A stretch of DNA of 64,000 nt from Nibribacter ruber (GCF_009913235.1 NZ_CP047897.1:1879501-1943500); one strand, 5' to 3'. Numbered from the stretch's first letter, positions 36,123 through 45,642 are shown. Program-made: numbers and translations. Notes: generated by a model not told the origin, from the sequence alone.

Positions 36123-39100
36123 TCAGGCACTGGATCTATCCGTCAGCACGTTCAATACAGCAATTCCCTCCTGAGTTTCTCCCACGTTGTTGTGCACCTG
36201 CAGATGTTTAGGCCAAGAGGCGACTTCCGTTCGCATGGCCCTCATTTCTGCCACCATCTGCAGCATGATCATTTCTGAGTTGGCCGCAGAAGGCGCGCCG
36301 GGAACCTGGGCGTCTGCGGCGGTCATGCCTCCCTCGGCAAATGCCCGGGCACCTTTCACACGTTCAGACTCCAGCCAGCCCACGGTGTTGGCGTATTTAG
36401 GCGAAGAGATCATCCAGTTGGGAATCACAAGCTCCGCACCGCGCTCACCTATCAGACCAAGCTTGGCACTGCCCACAAACCCGCCGTCTGCGAAAGAGCC
36501 GATGGAGCCGCCAGAATAACCAGAGGCGGTCTCCCACATGCCGTTGCGCTCTACCATGTTGATGAGTGCCCGGCCTCCCCCGCGGCTGGTCATACCACCA
36601 GTGGCGAACTGCTGGGCGTTCACCTGTACGGCGGCACTGTTGGCGCGCATGATGGCAGAAGCCGTCTTAACCGAGGCGATGATCATACCCGCACCTGGGA
36701 ACAAGGCATTGGCCGGGTTCTCATTGGCCGTCTTCCAGATACCTTGGATCTCCTCTGCCAGGTTCACTGCGATCATGCCCTTGCTGAACGCCTTGATTAC
36801 GCTGGCATTCTTCTTGCGCATGGCCTCATCTGCGGAGAAGAAGTCAATTCCGGCCTGCAGCACCTCCTTAAAACCTCCGGTGGTTCTTTTGAACATGGCG
36901 TCCTTGAACTCTGCAGTCCTTTTCTCATTGGCAATCTTCCCGTCTGCAATCTCCTTGTCAGTGGCAAGAATTTCATTCTTCAGCTTTTTTGCCGCCAAAG
37001 ACTCGCCTTGGTTGGCCTCCTCAAGAATGGCAAGATTGGCTACTGCCGTGGCTTTTTTCAATTCCAGCAGTCTTTCATCTCTAAGCATCTCAGCTTCAAG
37101 AGCCAGCAGGGATTGTTCCTCCAGAACTGCTTGATCCGTTAAAAAATCATTTTGGATTTTTTCCGCTTTCAATGCGGCTTCTTCATCGCTTTTAGCTAGT
37201 CTTTTTTCCAGATCTTCCTGTTCCTTGGCATTCCGTTTCTCCTCAGCTTCGTCTAAAGCTGCCTGCTCAGCGGCCTTCAGTTCTTCATCCTTGAGTTTTT
37301 GCTGTTGGTCCAGATTGTCGATGAGCGCCATCTTCTCCAGACCCGTAGCGGCAATGTTGTCCAGTACCGCTGTGCGCTGCTTGTTTAATTCCCTTTTTTC
37401 CAGTTCATGCTGCAGACGAAGCTTGGCCAGAACCTTGTCGATACCGTCTTCCATCACCTCCACCTTCAGTTTGGCGAATTCGATTTCTGCCTCCATTTCA
37501 GCCTTGTTGAACTCTTCACGCGCTTTGGCCAGCTCCTTTGCTGCTTTTTCTGCGGCTTTCTTGGCTTCCTTCTCAGCTTTCTCCCTCGCTTTTTTCTGAG
37601 CCTCGGTCTCAGCGGTTGCCACGGCCTCTCCTTTCTTGGCGGCTTCAATCTTCTCTTCTTCGGCCTGAGCGGCCGCTTTTTCCTTCTGAGTCTTGATGCG
37701 CTTGTCCTGGCTGCTAGTGTACCCATCAATGTAAGCCATTCCTGCCCTTGCCCCGGCACCTCCAACGTCATTCACAACCCCATCAAAGGTTTTCTTCAGA
37801 CCTGATTTTATCTTGTTCACATCCAGGGTGAAGATGCCCACCAAAAGGTCAGCCACGCCGCCCAACACATTGACGGCCGCGTTCTTAATGGAGGTAAAGA
37901 CAGATGATACTATGGCTGCAAGCCCACCAATGTGCCCGCGCACCAGTCCGCTGCTGTTGTAAAGCTTTACAAATCCCTCAATCAGGCCGTCAATCACCAT
38001 TATGGCACCTTTGATGGGGGCCACCAAAAGCTCAAAGACAAATCGAAGCCCTTCTACCACAGCACTGGCAGCGTCTCCCTGGGAGTTGAAAAGACCCATG
38101 CCCTCCACCAGGCCCATCACATCATCCCATAGGTCAGTGACAACTCCCCACAGATCCCTGAAGATGGCCACCACCGGTTCTGATTTCTCCATCACCTGGC
38201 CAAGAAAGTCAGAGGCCTTGTTCAACCCGTTCTGAACGAAGCCACCCAGAGTCTCCTGCAGCTCGCCAAGCGTCATCTGCAAGGAAGCCCAACCACCGCC
38301 AGCCTTCCTGGCCGCTTCAGCGGAACCGCCGAACTCCTTGTTCAACTCTGCCAGGATCATGCGCTGAGCACCGGCCTTGTCACCGGTCTCCACCATGCCT
38401 TTGATCATTTCCTTCTGGTCGGCGGTAAAGCTCACCCCTACCTTGCTAAGGGCAGTGATTCCCTTGATAGGGTCATTGAGGGCCTTACCTACTTGAATGG
38501 AGGCGCCTTTCAAGTCTGCCGGGCCGTCACCGGCCATTTTCTGGGCCATGTCTTGGATGGCGGGCAGGGCTTCCTCAAACACGCCCTTTTTAATTTCTGT
38601 GAAGGTGAGCAAGAGGGTGGCGGCACCTTTGGTGGCATCATCGTCAAAAAGTGTTTTACCCATTCTCTCCTCTGCCAAAGCCTCAATCTCTGCCTTGGTG
38701 ATGCCGGCCGCGTAGGCAGTGCTCTTCAGACCCGCCTCTAGTTGCGAGTTGATCTGGGCGCTGCCCTCAAACGCCTTCTGCGAGGTGGTGAACAAGCCCC
38801 AAAGCTGCTGGGCTGCGGCCAGTAAGCCGCCGCCCGTGAAAACGCCTAGCGCATTGCCCCACATCTGCTTGAAGAAGCCACCTCCGGACGCTGCCATGGT
38901 CTGGGCCTTGGCTAGGCCGTTGATCTCGGCTCTGGCTTCATTTGCCTTCTGTTTGATGGACTGGTACTGTTGGATAAGATCTTTCCTTTTCGGGTCATCT
39001 GCCGCCATTTTATTGATCTGCGCGTTCAGAATAGCCTGTGCGCCGGCCATCTCCTTTATGGAGGCGTTAAACTTCTCCCCGTTGGCGATAATCTCGATCT

Positions 39101-39128
39101 CACGGGTGGTCTTGTCTGTAGAAGCCAT
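36123..39128 (-). CDS. Phage tape measure protein
   Basis: Sets tail length and passes through the tail tube during DNA entry. At 1001 residues it would suggest a tail of roughly 150 nm by the usual 1.5 angstrom per residue rule (inference). N-terminal region to about 330 is helical, with TAYAAGITKAEIEALAEE resembling the TMP core. Hydrophobic stretches (about 340-430) follow, then a long Lys/Glu/Ala coiled coil (about 480-740), then Gly-rich segments FATGGMTSRGGG and SFADGGFVG as in other tape measures. It is the last gene of the phage tail unit, ending next to tRNA-Arg. Confidence 0.88.
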   Translation of the reverse strand: MASTDKTTREIEIIANGEKFNASIKEMAGAQAILNAQINKMAADDPKRKDLIQQYQSIKQKANEARAEINGLAKAQTMAASGGGFFKQMWGNALGVFTGGGLLAAAQQLWGLFTTSQKAFEGSAQINSQLEAGLKSTAYAAGITKAEIEALAEERMGKTLFDDDATKGAATLLLTFTEIKKGVFEEALPAIQDMAQKMAGDGPADLKGASIQVGKALNDPIKGITALSKVGVSFTADQKEMIKGMVETGDKAGAQRMILAELNKEFGGSAEAARKAGGGWASLQMTLGELQETLGGFVQNGLNKASDFLGQVMEKSEPVVAIFRDLWGVVTDLWDDVMGLVEGMGLFNSQGDAASAVVEGLRFVFELLVAPIKGAIMVIDGLIEGFVKLYNSSGLVRGHIGGLAAIVSSVFTSIKNAAVNVLGGVADLLVGIFTLDVNKIKSGLKKTFDGVVNDVGGAGARAGMAYIDGYTSSQDKRIKTQKEKAAAQAEEEKIEAAKKGEAVATAETEAQKKAREKAEKEAKKAAEKAAKELAKAREEFNKAEMEAEIEFAKLKVEVMEDGIDKVLAKLRLQHELEKRELNKQRTAVLDNIAATGLEKMALIDNLDQQQKLKDEELKAAEQAALDEAEEKRNAKEQEDLEKRLAKSDEEAALKAEKIQNDFLTDQAVLEEQSLLALEAEMLRDERLLELKKATAVANLAILEEANQGESLAAKKLKNEILATDKEIADGKIANEKRTAEFKDAMFKRTTGGFKEVLQAGIDFFSADEAMRKKNASVIKAFSKGMIAVNLAEEIQGIWKTANENPANALFPGAGMIIASVKTASAIMRANSAAVQVNAQQFATGGMTSRGGGRALINMVERNGMWETASGYSGGSIGSFADGGFVGSAKLGLIGERGAELVIPNWMISSPKYANTVGWLESERVKGARAFAEGGMTAADAQVPGAPSAANSEMIMLQMVAEMRAMRTEVASWPKHLQVHNNVGETQEGIAVLNVLTDRSSA

Positions 39129-39129
39129 C

Positions 39130-39570
39130 TTAAATGTTGATTACAAGTTTCTTTTGAATGCTGCCGGCCACGTTCTCCACTCCTTGAATGGCAGCTTTGT
39201 CGGCCAGCAGGTGACTTAGCTGGTTTACCTGATGGCCTATACTGTCGCGGCCCTTGCTGTACCAGCGCTTGGGCGCACGCCTGTTGCCACGGGCTTTTCC
39301 CAGAATCCTGCGGCTGGTGGCGTTTTCCTTCTGGTCTCCCAGCTTGGAGCCGCGCCCCACCCCCATGTCCACCATGGCACCATACCAGGCATAGGCTATC
39401 TTGATTTTCTCCACGTCGCCGTTGGAATGGGCCATCACCTCGCCGGCGAAGCTCTGGTCAAGGTCTCCCGTGCTTTTGATCCTTAGTTTCTTAAGCTGCT
39501 GCCGCCAGTTCTGAATGACAAGGGCCAGCCACTCCTGGCTTATCTCGCGCTGTGTCTTTGCTTCTTCCAT
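39130..39570 (-). CDS. Unknown phage tail-module protein
   Basis: A 146-residue basic protein from ATG 39570, which overlaps the upstream stop by one base (TGATG). It has an N-terminal helix (EEAKTQREISQEWL), IKSTGDLDQSFAGEV, MVDMGVGRGSKL, and a basic centre (ARGNRRAPKRWYSKGRDSI). Placed immediately before the tape measure gene, where tail completion or chaperone-type proteins occur, but I do not recognise a family. The longer frame to 39648 lies inside the upstream gene. Confidence 0.65.
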   Translation of the reverse strand: MEEAKTQREISQEWLALVIQNWRQQLKKLRIKSTGDLDQSFAGEVMAHSNGDVEKIKIAYAWYGAMVDMGVGRGSKLGDQKENATSRRILGKARGNRRAPKRWYSKGRDSIGHQVNQLSHLLADKAAIQGVENVAGSIQKKLVINI

Positions 39571-41057
39571 CAGTAGTTTCTCCTTATGGGCACCTTGGCC
39601 GTTTTCAGTCCGTTCTTTTTGCTGATGGTGAAGCTGACCTTCTCCCAAAGCCCGGTAAAGATGCCGCCCTCATGCCGGATGAGGCAGCGCCGGCCGTGGT
39701 TGAGGCTCAGAATCTCGTGAATGCGCAGCGCCTGCTCCGTCTCCACGCGGTCAGACTCATCCAAAAAGTCAAGCCAAGGCTTGTGCCGACGCAGGTACAG
39801 GCCGTGCGGCCCGTCCCACTCCAGAGAGTCTGAAGAGATCTGGTCACCCATGCGGTTCACTGTTCCAGAGGTGCCCAGCGGGTAGGTGGTGCCGTCATTG
39901 TTGGGCTGCAGGCCGTGGTAGGCCAGCACCCTGAAGGAGAATCTGTCCTGCTCCTGCTGGGTGACGGGCACCAGCCAGTCACGCTGGCCTGTGCCGCCCC
40001 AGAAAAGGTAGTTGACCACCATGGGCAGCGTGGCCACCTGACAAGGCACGTCCTCAAGACCATCACCCACCTGGTAGGAGTAGTCAAAAGCCACCTGCTT
40101 CTGCTCATCATCGGGGTCTGCCTCCATGGCCAGCGTGAAGCCCCCGAAGGGCGCCGGCTCCCACTCATACACCCGGCCGGTGAACTCTGACCAGTCCACG
40201 TAGGTGCGGTCGGCCACCACGTCTCTGAGGCGCACGACCTCCATCTCCTTCCGGAGCGGGTTGAACACGAAGCCTATGCTGAACAATGAGCGTATGGCCT
40301 TCAGAAACTCGTTCACCTTCATGTCGGGCACATGCTCTGCCAGCACCACGTCTATATCTGGGTCTGCAGAAGTTGGGAAATAGGCCCGCGTGTTGAAGAC
40401 CACCAGCCTTTTGACGGCCTCCTCCTCCAGCCAGTCACCAGTCACGGTATAGCCGAAATGGGCCATGGCCGCCTTGAGCACGTGCACCAGGTAAGGAAAT
40501 GGCGTGACGGGAAACTCGTAGGGTCTCATGACATTGGAGTTGAATGGAAACCCTTCGTCATAGAAGTTCTGGTACCCGCTGAAATCCGGCTGCTCTACTT
40601 TAGAGAAACCAAGGTTGCGCACCGGGAACAGCGCGTAACTGGACTCTGGGTAGGCCGGCTGCACGCTCAGCTGCAGCGGCACGGTGCCATAGTCGATGTC
40701 CCGCAAGCCGGCCTCCTTGATCTGCACGGAGATGTCGCCCACATCGGTCTGGAAGTTCACTTCGTAGCCTTTCTCTGAGCGCCTGATGACGTTCAGCTTT
40801 CCCATGCGCCACAGCTGGCCCATCAGGAACAGTTGGCACGGCAACTCGGGCTGGCGATACCGGGCCACGGATAGATGGCCGGGAAACTTCAGCTTCAGAT
40901 TGTTCACGGCGCTGAAGGGCAGCGTGAACGGGAAGGTGAGCGTGCCCGGAATGCGGTCAAACTCAAACAGCGTGTTCCAGATCTCAATCTGGATGGAGAG
41001 ATCGGCCGGCAGATCCAACCAGTCATCTCCCAACTTAAGGGCTATGAATTCTCTCAT
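39570..41057 (-). CDS. Phage tail-tip/hub candidate
   Basis: A 495-residue beta-rich protein with no recognised family. The N-terminal 100 residues (LPADLSIQIEIWNTLFEFDR) look like a structural beta-domain of a tail component, with later segments rich in Trp and Tyr. Start overlaps the stop of the 690-residue gene by four bases (ATGA), implying translational coupling. Between the adhesin-like protein and the tape measure gene, it is most likely a baseplate, hub or distal tail protein. Confidence 0.6.
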   Translation of the reverse strand: MREFIALKLGDDWLDLPADLSIQIEIWNTLFEFDRIPGTLTFPFTLPFSAVNNLKLKFPGHLSVARYRQPELPCQLFLMGQLWRMGKLNVIRRSEKGYEVNFQTDVGDISVQIKEAGLRDIDYGTVPLQLSVQPAYPESSYALFPVRNLGFSKVEQPDFSGYQNFYDEGFPFNSNVMRPYEFPVTPFPYLVHVLKAAMAHFGYTVTGDWLEEEAVKRLVVFNTRAYFPTSADPDIDVVLAEHVPDMKVNEFLKAIRSLFSIGFVFNPLRKEMEVVRLRDVVADRTYVDWSEFTGRVYEWEPAPFGGFTLAMEADPDDEQKQVAFDYSYQVGDGLEDVPCQVATLPMVVNYLFWGGTGQRDWLVPVTQQEQDRFSFRVLAYHGLQPNNDGTTYPLGTSGTVNRMGDQISSDSLEWDGPHGLYLRRHKPWLDFLDESDRVETEQALRIHEILSLNHGRRCLIRHEGGIFTGLWEKVSFTISKKNGLKTAKVPIRRNY

Positions 41058-43126
41058 GGCTCCATGGGTTTAAGGGTGGCAGTCTGGTCTATTAGGTAAC
41101 CGGCCGCGTTTAATTTTGGCGTATAGCGGTGGCGGCGCAGGAACTGCACCTCAAAGTCAATGTAGCCCGTGTCCTCATTCTCATCCAGAAGTTTGTGGTT
41201 CTTGTCTATGACATACACCGGCGTGTAGCGGTCTTTCTCCACCAGCCAGACCCGCTGCGAGAGCAGGAAGTCCTCAAATGTCTCTACCTCGTGCTGGCTG
41301 CGGTAGCCGGTGCTCAGTTCCATGGTCGACTTGCCAGTCTTAGAGAAGACCTCCAACTCATGCCGGTCGGCACGCGAACCCGGCAGCAGGTTTCTCTCCA
41401 GAGAGCTGCTGTCTGGGTCAAACTTCTTCTTGGCGCGGCCGGTGGCCACCAACGTATTTATGCCGCCGAGGCTGTTGGCATACAGCAGATACCTTCTCTT
41501 CTCGCCGAAGTCCTCCAGCAGATGATAGCGGCGCGTCTCACTTATCACTTTGCCAAGCGGGTCTTGCACATACAAGTCCCAGCTTTTCACAGCTATGCCG
41601 GGCTTCTTTAAATCAAGGCCAAGCTGCCCATGGCCCACCGGCAGGCAGTAAAGCTCAAACCGCTTAACGCCGTTGACCGCATGCACGTCATAGGTGGCCG
41701 AGGTACCGTCTGAAAAACGCACCCTTGCCTTCACCGTAAAGCCGGCAAGGTCAAAGGAGTTGGGCATGAAGTACAGAAACTCAGGCTGGTCGGCATACAC
41801 CCACTTCACCGGCAAGTCCCACGTGAAGAAAGGCTTGCGGTTGACCTGATAGCTACTGAAGAAAGTATCCAGCAGCATCTCGGTGGTGTCAAGACCGCCG
41901 TAGAGCACGTACTGGGTGTCAATCTGGGAGTAGTCCCCAATGATGGGCGGGGTTCCGTATTTTTCGGTGTATTTCAGATAAAACCGCTTGAAAACAGAGT
42001 CTGCGCGAACGGCAATACTACCGCCGAAGGGAGGCAGGTGCGGCTCTACGAAGGAATGCAGCAGCTCGCGCACGTCAAAGACCGTGGTGCCGTCTGAGTT
42101 GGACGGGTGCTCCAGCGGATCCGGCAACACCTTCACAAACTCACCGGACTCATAATCAGGCTCAATGAGCACCTCGCACAGAAAGGAAAGGTTGGGCTTG
42201 GTCTCGGGTGCGTCTGTGGCCAGGTTCAGCGTGACTGGGTTCTGGGAGAAGTGAAACCTGAAATCCCTGATGTTCACGGGCACCGTGGTATTACAGCCCA
42301 GAGAGTCGGTGACCTTCAGCTGCAGAATGCCAGGCTCCAGTTCTGTGCGGTCTTTCTCAGTGGAGCCGTCAGACCAGAGGAACGCATAGGGCGCCACGCC
42401 ACCAGAAACGGAGACCGTCACGTCTTTGCCGTTCACCAGGGCAATGACCGTGATGCGTGGGTTCTGCGCAATGACCACCTCCAGCGTAAGGGTCTGGTCC
42501 TGGGTGCCGGCAGGCATGCCGGACTGGCTGGCCATGCTGTCGGTCACAACAACGGAGTAGGTACCGGCCGCAAGCATGGGCCGGTTCTGCTGGGTGGAAC
42601 CGTCAGACCAAAGGAAGAAATACGGCGCATAGCCCCCAACTACCTCCAGGGTGGCCGTGCCGCTGGTACCGCCCCAGCAGGTGACCACGGTGGTGGAAAG
42701 ATTCACCACCAGCGGGTTCGGGCTGATGTTGACGGTGCCGCTCATGGTGAAGGCGGTCTGGCCTAGATTGGAGAAGCCGTAGGGCATGTTCAGGGCGTCG
42801 CCGTATTCAGTGGCCACCACGTTCACCTGCCCGCCCACCGGTTCGGTGCCGTTGTAGCTCACGCCCGCGGTCACGCTGAACCTGGTCTCGCCAACGGAGG
42901 CGAGGTACCGCTGAACGGCCTGCACCACCAGGTTCAGGTTGTCCTGGATCATGGGTGCGGTCCACTGGCCCTCCTGGTTGCCCAGCCGGTTCTGGGAGAA
43001 GTTGTTGCCAAGGTCTGTGTTGGTGGCCGTGAAGCGCACCACGCTGCCAAGGAAGCTTATCTCAAACCAGTCGCCGGCGTCTAGGTAGACGCCGGTCTGG
43101 ATTCTTACGCTTGCGTACTGTGCCAT
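41054..43126 (-). CDS. Phage tail protein with two SprB-type repeats
   Basis: A 690-residue structural protein. Residues about 140-200 and 230-285 are two related beta-sandwich repeats, each with GGYAPYFFLWSDGST or GGVAPYAFLWSDGST (WSDGST at 173-178 and 251-256) followed by a TYSVVVTD or LQLKVTDSLGC strand. This matches the SprB repeat of Bacteroidota gliding-motility adhesins. The N-terminal 130 residues and the C-terminal half (about 300-690, LLEDFGEKRRYLLYANSLGG) look like a tail structural part. It probably forms a tail tip or side fibre that touches the cell surface. Confidence 0.75.
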   Translation of the reverse strand: MAQYASVRIQTGVYLDAGDWFEISFLGSVVRFTATNTDLGNNFSQNRLGNQEGQWTAPMIQDNLNLVVQAVQRYLASVGETRFSVTAGVSYNGTEPVGGQVNVVATEYGDALNMPYGFSNLGQTAFTMSGTVNISPNPLVVNLSTTVVTCWGGTSGTATLEVVGGYAPYFFLWSDGSTQQNRPMLAAGTYSVVVTDSMASQSGMPAGTQDQTLTLEVVIAQNPRITVIALVNGKDVTVSVSGGVAPYAFLWSDGSTEKDRTELEPGILQLKVTDSLGCNTTVPVNIRDFRFHFSQNPVTLNLATDAPETKPNLSFLCEVLIEPDYESGEFVKVLPDPLEHPSNSDGTTVFDVRELLHSFVEPHLPPFGGSIAVRADSVFKRFYLKYTEKYGTPPIIGDYSQIDTQYVLYGGLDTTEMLLDTFFSSYQVNRKPFFTWDLPVKWVYADQPEFLYFMPNSFDLAGFTVKARVRFSDGTSATYDVHAVNGVKRFELYCLPVGHGQLGLDLKKPGIAVKSWDLYVQDPLGKVISETRRYHLLEDFGEKRRYLLYANSLGGINTLVATGRAKKKFDPDSSSLERNLLPGSRADRHELEVFSKTGKSTMELSTGYRSQHEVETFEDFLLSQRVWLVEKDRYTPVYVIDKNHKLLDENEDTGYIDFEVQFLRRHRYTPKLNAAGYLIDQTATLKPMEP

Positions 43127-43127
43127 G

Positions 43128-43676
43128 CTAGCTTAGTTTTTTCTGTTTGAAGTTGAGGCGCGGGTTGTTGACCCGGAAGGTGAAGTCAAAGCGGGTGCCG
43201 TAGTACTGCAGCGCCACCTGCGCCACCTTGTCGTTGGTGATGTCATTGGCCGTGATGCGCGTGGCCGGGCGGTCGCCGAGGTTGTTGATCTTGAACATGG
43301 CCTCTGCCATGACCTCCTCCCCGATCAGCTCAGACTGGTCATAGACCAGTTCCTGCGCGTCTGGGTCGTTGACGTCACAGATGCTCAGGATCAGGAAGCC
43401 GCCGAACAGTTCCTTGGTGATGTGGCCACCGCCGTTGTCGCCGTAGCCGGCCTCGTAGTTCTGGAGCACCATGAAGTAGCCTGACTTTACTTTGTTCTTC
43501 AGCTTGTCATAGAACTCCTTCAGGTCCAGCACGCGCTGCACCGGGTCGCTGCTGAGGGTCATGCGCAGAAAGCGGATGTTGTTCTGCTTGGGGTCTGGGT
43601 TGCCCTCAGAGTGCATCAGCTGCGGGTGCTGCTCTGCCAACTCCCGGAAAAGGGCGTTATACTCAATTGTTCTCAT
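43128..43676 (-). CDS. Unknown phage tail-module protein
   Basis: A 182-residue acidic protein, not recognised. Segments NNIRFLRMTLSSDPVQRVLDL and YFMVLQNYEAGYGDNGGGH precede a beta-rich C-terminus with RFDFTFRVNNPRLNF. It overlaps the upstream gene by 14 bases and is one base from the adhesin-like gene, so it belongs to the tail operon. Position would suit a neck, tail terminator or tail-tube chaperone, but nothing in the sequence decides. Confidence 0.6.
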   Translation of the reverse strand: MRTIEYNALFRELAEQHPQLMHSEGNPDPKQNNIRFLRMTLSSDPVQRVLDLKEFYDKLKNKVKSGYFMVLQNYEAGYGDNGGGHITKELFGGFLILSICDVNDPDAQELVYDQSELIGEEVMAEAMFKINNLGDRPATRITANDITNDKVAQVALQYYGTRFDFTFRVNNPRLNFKQKKLS

Positions 43677-44505
43677 TGTTTCTTCTTTCTTGTTCCTCTA
43701 TCTGCTCAAAGCGCTGCTGCATGGCGGCAAGGATGTTTCTTATGTTGGCGCGGCCGGTTGCCTCAATGTTGATCACGTGGCCGCTCATGCCCAGCAGCAC
43801 GCCGTCCCAGCCGCTGCGGCCGGCCTTCTTCTGGGTGCCCTCTGAGAACACCAGCGGAAACTCCCCCTCCAGTTCAAAGCGGCAGCCCCGGTACCAGCTC
43901 AGCACGGCCAGCTTCACCTCCAGCGGCAGCCTGGCCACCAGCTGCGCCCGGCGCTCCACCAGGTGCTGGTTGAACTCCTGCCGGCAGTCGCCGCCGTAGC
44001 TGGTGAGTCTTTTGACTATGAAGTGAAACCACCGCTTCTCCCGGTACAGGCAGGCCACGAAGCGGTCCAGCTTCTCAGGGGTCTGCTTCTGGGTGAAGGA
44101 CATGAAATAGGTGTCTGCGTAGATGAACTCCAGAAAGGAGAGGCTGCGGAAGCGCTCTCGCGGCCCGAAGAGCGCGGGCCGCAAGCAATTGGCAATGCCT
44201 GGCACCCTGAGTCTGGGAAGCAGCTGCGCCGTCAGTCCCTTGAAACCGGAGTCTAAGAACTTGACCAGCCAGTGCAGCTGCACGATCTGAATAGGCGTGA
44301 AGGCCAGGAAGATGCCGAGGGGAAGGTTAAGCAGGATACGCAGGCGCTCCAGGCGCAGCAGGTGCTTCTTCTGCTCCTCTGGGATCCCGGTTGCGCTGAG
44401 CCACCGGGACTCTGCGGCTATGACTTTGACGAGTTGTCGGCCGGTGAGCTCATTCCAATCGGATGGCAGTTGCCGGTACAGCGTTCCTATTTTGACTTCG
44501 TGCAT
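43663..44505 (-). CDS. Unknown phage protein heading the tail operon
   Basis: A 280-residue basic, Leu/Arg-rich helical protein from ATG 44505 (MHEVKIGTLYRQLPSDWNEL). An upstream in-frame extension to 44577 runs through a terminator hairpin and the phage promoter motif, so the shorter start is preferred. No domain is recognised; the C-terminus is Glu/Gln/Asn-rich (IEEQERRNNENN). It is the first gene of the unit that includes the tail genes. Confidence 0.65.
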   Translation of the reverse strand: MHEVKIGTLYRQLPSDWNELTGRQLVKVIAAESRWLSATGIPEEQKKHLLRLERLRILLNLPLGIFLAFTPIQIVQLHWLVKFLDSGFKGLTAQLLPRLRVPGIANCLRPALFGPRERFRSLSFLEFIYADTYFMSFTQKQTPEKLDRFVACLYREKRWFHFIVKRLTSYGGDCRQEFNQHLVERRAQLVARLPLEVKLAVLSWYRGCRFELEGEFPLVFSEGTQKKAGRSGWDGVLLGMSGHVINIEATGRANIRNILAAMQQRFEQIEEQERRNNENN

Positions 44506-44524
44506 GGTGTGGAAGTGGTATGCA

Positions 44525-44561
44525 CGAATTTCCGAAGGCAGGCTACCGCTGGAAAGGACAC
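44525..44561 (-). promoter_or_regulatory. Phage promoter family, member A (tail unit; weakest copy)
   Basis: On the minus strand GTGTCCTTTC (44552-44561), exactly 22 nt, then ATTCG (44525-44529) in place of the CTTTG of the other copies. The -7-like 8-mer is GAAATTCG. It lies directly behind a terminator and 19 nt before ATG 44505. Confidence 0.6.
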
Positions 44562-44589
44562 AAAAAAGCCCTGGCAATTGCCAAGGCTA
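44561..44589 (-). terminator. Terminator behind the unknown membrane protein
   Basis: AGCCTTGGCA / TGCCAGGGCT hairpin with T6 on the minus strand, running straight into the promoter motif. Its 24-base core is identical to the terminator at 45610-45633. Confidence 0.85.
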
Positions 44590-44614
44590 CATTATATTAC
44601 GCTATAGAAAATTT

Positions 44615-45478
44615 CTATTTATTGCCCACGGCGCTGACCTTTTCAGGTTTATTGTTCTGAGTATTAAGATGCCGTAGTTCCTCTGAGATATGTTTTTGAT
44701 ATTGGACCAGGCTGTCAAACGCAGGCTTCTGCTTTAGGTATAGTTTATTAAAGTGTTGGAGTTCTTTTGGGGTTTCGTCACGATAGGCTGACCATGCGCT
44801 CACGCCAGAGGCAATACCCGACAAAGATGAAAGAACAACTGAGGCAATGGCAACATATATTGAGATTTCAGAAACCCTTTTAGTGTTCGCTATTGCCTCG
44901 TCCTGCCGATTATTACGCATTAACTCATCCACATACACATGTCCTTCGAGTGTTAATCGTGCTATGACCTTATAGGCATATAAAGACCCAGTGTCACTTA
45001 TCCGCCCAGAATAGCCAAACGGAGGCACTTTCTCTGACTCGGTAAATAAATGGCCTAACAGCTCAGTTCTATAAGTAATCCACCCCTTTGCCTGCAATTC
45101 ATCAAGACTTGTTTTTATAGCAAACGCCTCCTCAAAGTCATCTTTTCGCAAATTGAATGTTGAGATAAGAAATGGATTAATCTCAATCCCATTATAAGAA
45201 GTATGCTTATATAGATACTTCAGTAGATCTTCATAAATATTTAAGGGCTTAAAAGTACGGGTGAAGTAATCTAATTTACCCTTGGCTGAAAGAAAATAGG
45301 CATATGTCTCCTCATTTCTCTCTAATACCCCACTTGCATGTAAGTCTTCGACCAAAGCGCCAATTTGCTGAATATCAATATCTTTAAACCAATCCTTTAT
45401 ATTTTGGATATAATAACCACCTGTTGACGGATATTTAATAATGTGTTCTATTAGATCATCTTCTGTAATGGCCTTCAT
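44615..45478 (-). CDS. Unknown AT-rich membrane protein, phage moron candidate
   Basis: A 287-residue protein of clearly lower GC than the structural genes. Two winged-helix-like segments (about 1-70 and 85-145, EDDLIEHIIKYPSTGGYYI and ILKYLYKHTSYNGI-like) are followed by one transmembrane helix (about 215-238, VAIASVVLSSLSGIASGVSA) and a coiled, charged tail. I know no family for it. Flanked by copies of the same terminator and lacking the phage structural promoter, it looks like an added cargo gene. Such membrane-anchored morons often exclude other phages, but that is inference. Confidence 0.65.
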   Translation of the reverse strand: MKAITEDDLIEHIIKYPSTGGYYIQNIKDWFKDIDIQQIGALVEDLHASGVLERNEETYAYFLSAKGKLDYFTRTFKPLNIYEDLLKYLYKHTSYNGIEINPFLISTFNLRKDDFEEAFAIKTSLDELQAKGWITYRTELLGHLFTESEKVPPFGYSGRISDTGSLYAYKVIARLTLEGHVYVDELMRNNRQDEAIANTKRVSEISIYVAIASVVLSSLSGIASGVSAWSAYRDETPKELQHFNKLYLKQKPAFDSLVQYQKHISEELRHLNTQNNKPEKVSAVGNK

Positions 45479-45602
45479 AAATAAATTTTGCTTATGCCAA
45501 GCTATATATTAATAGGCAGTTTTTAAAAATTTTCCTGACAGGGCAACTCTTTTAGATCTCTCTGGCTCCCCAAGCTCCTGAAGGCTATCATAGCGGGAGA
45601 CC

Positions 45603-45633
45603 AAAAAAAAAGCCCTGGCAATTGCCAAGGCTA
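45603..45633 (-). terminator. Duplicate terminator behind the 68-residue gene
   Basis: The same hairpin as at 44561-44589, identical over 24 bases, followed on the minus strand by a run of eight or nine T. Confidence 0.85.
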
Positions 45634-45642
45634 ATGAAGTTT

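Noticed and set aside
36538-37599. Plus-strand frames rich in Ser/Ala/Phe opposite the tape measure gene
   Set aside because: They mirror the Lys/Glu/Ala coiled coil on the other strand.
45479-45605. Seventh copy of the phage promoter upstream of the 287-residue gene
   Set aside because: The T run is followed by GGTCTCCCGC rather than GTGTCCTTTC and no CTTTG lies 22 nt later.
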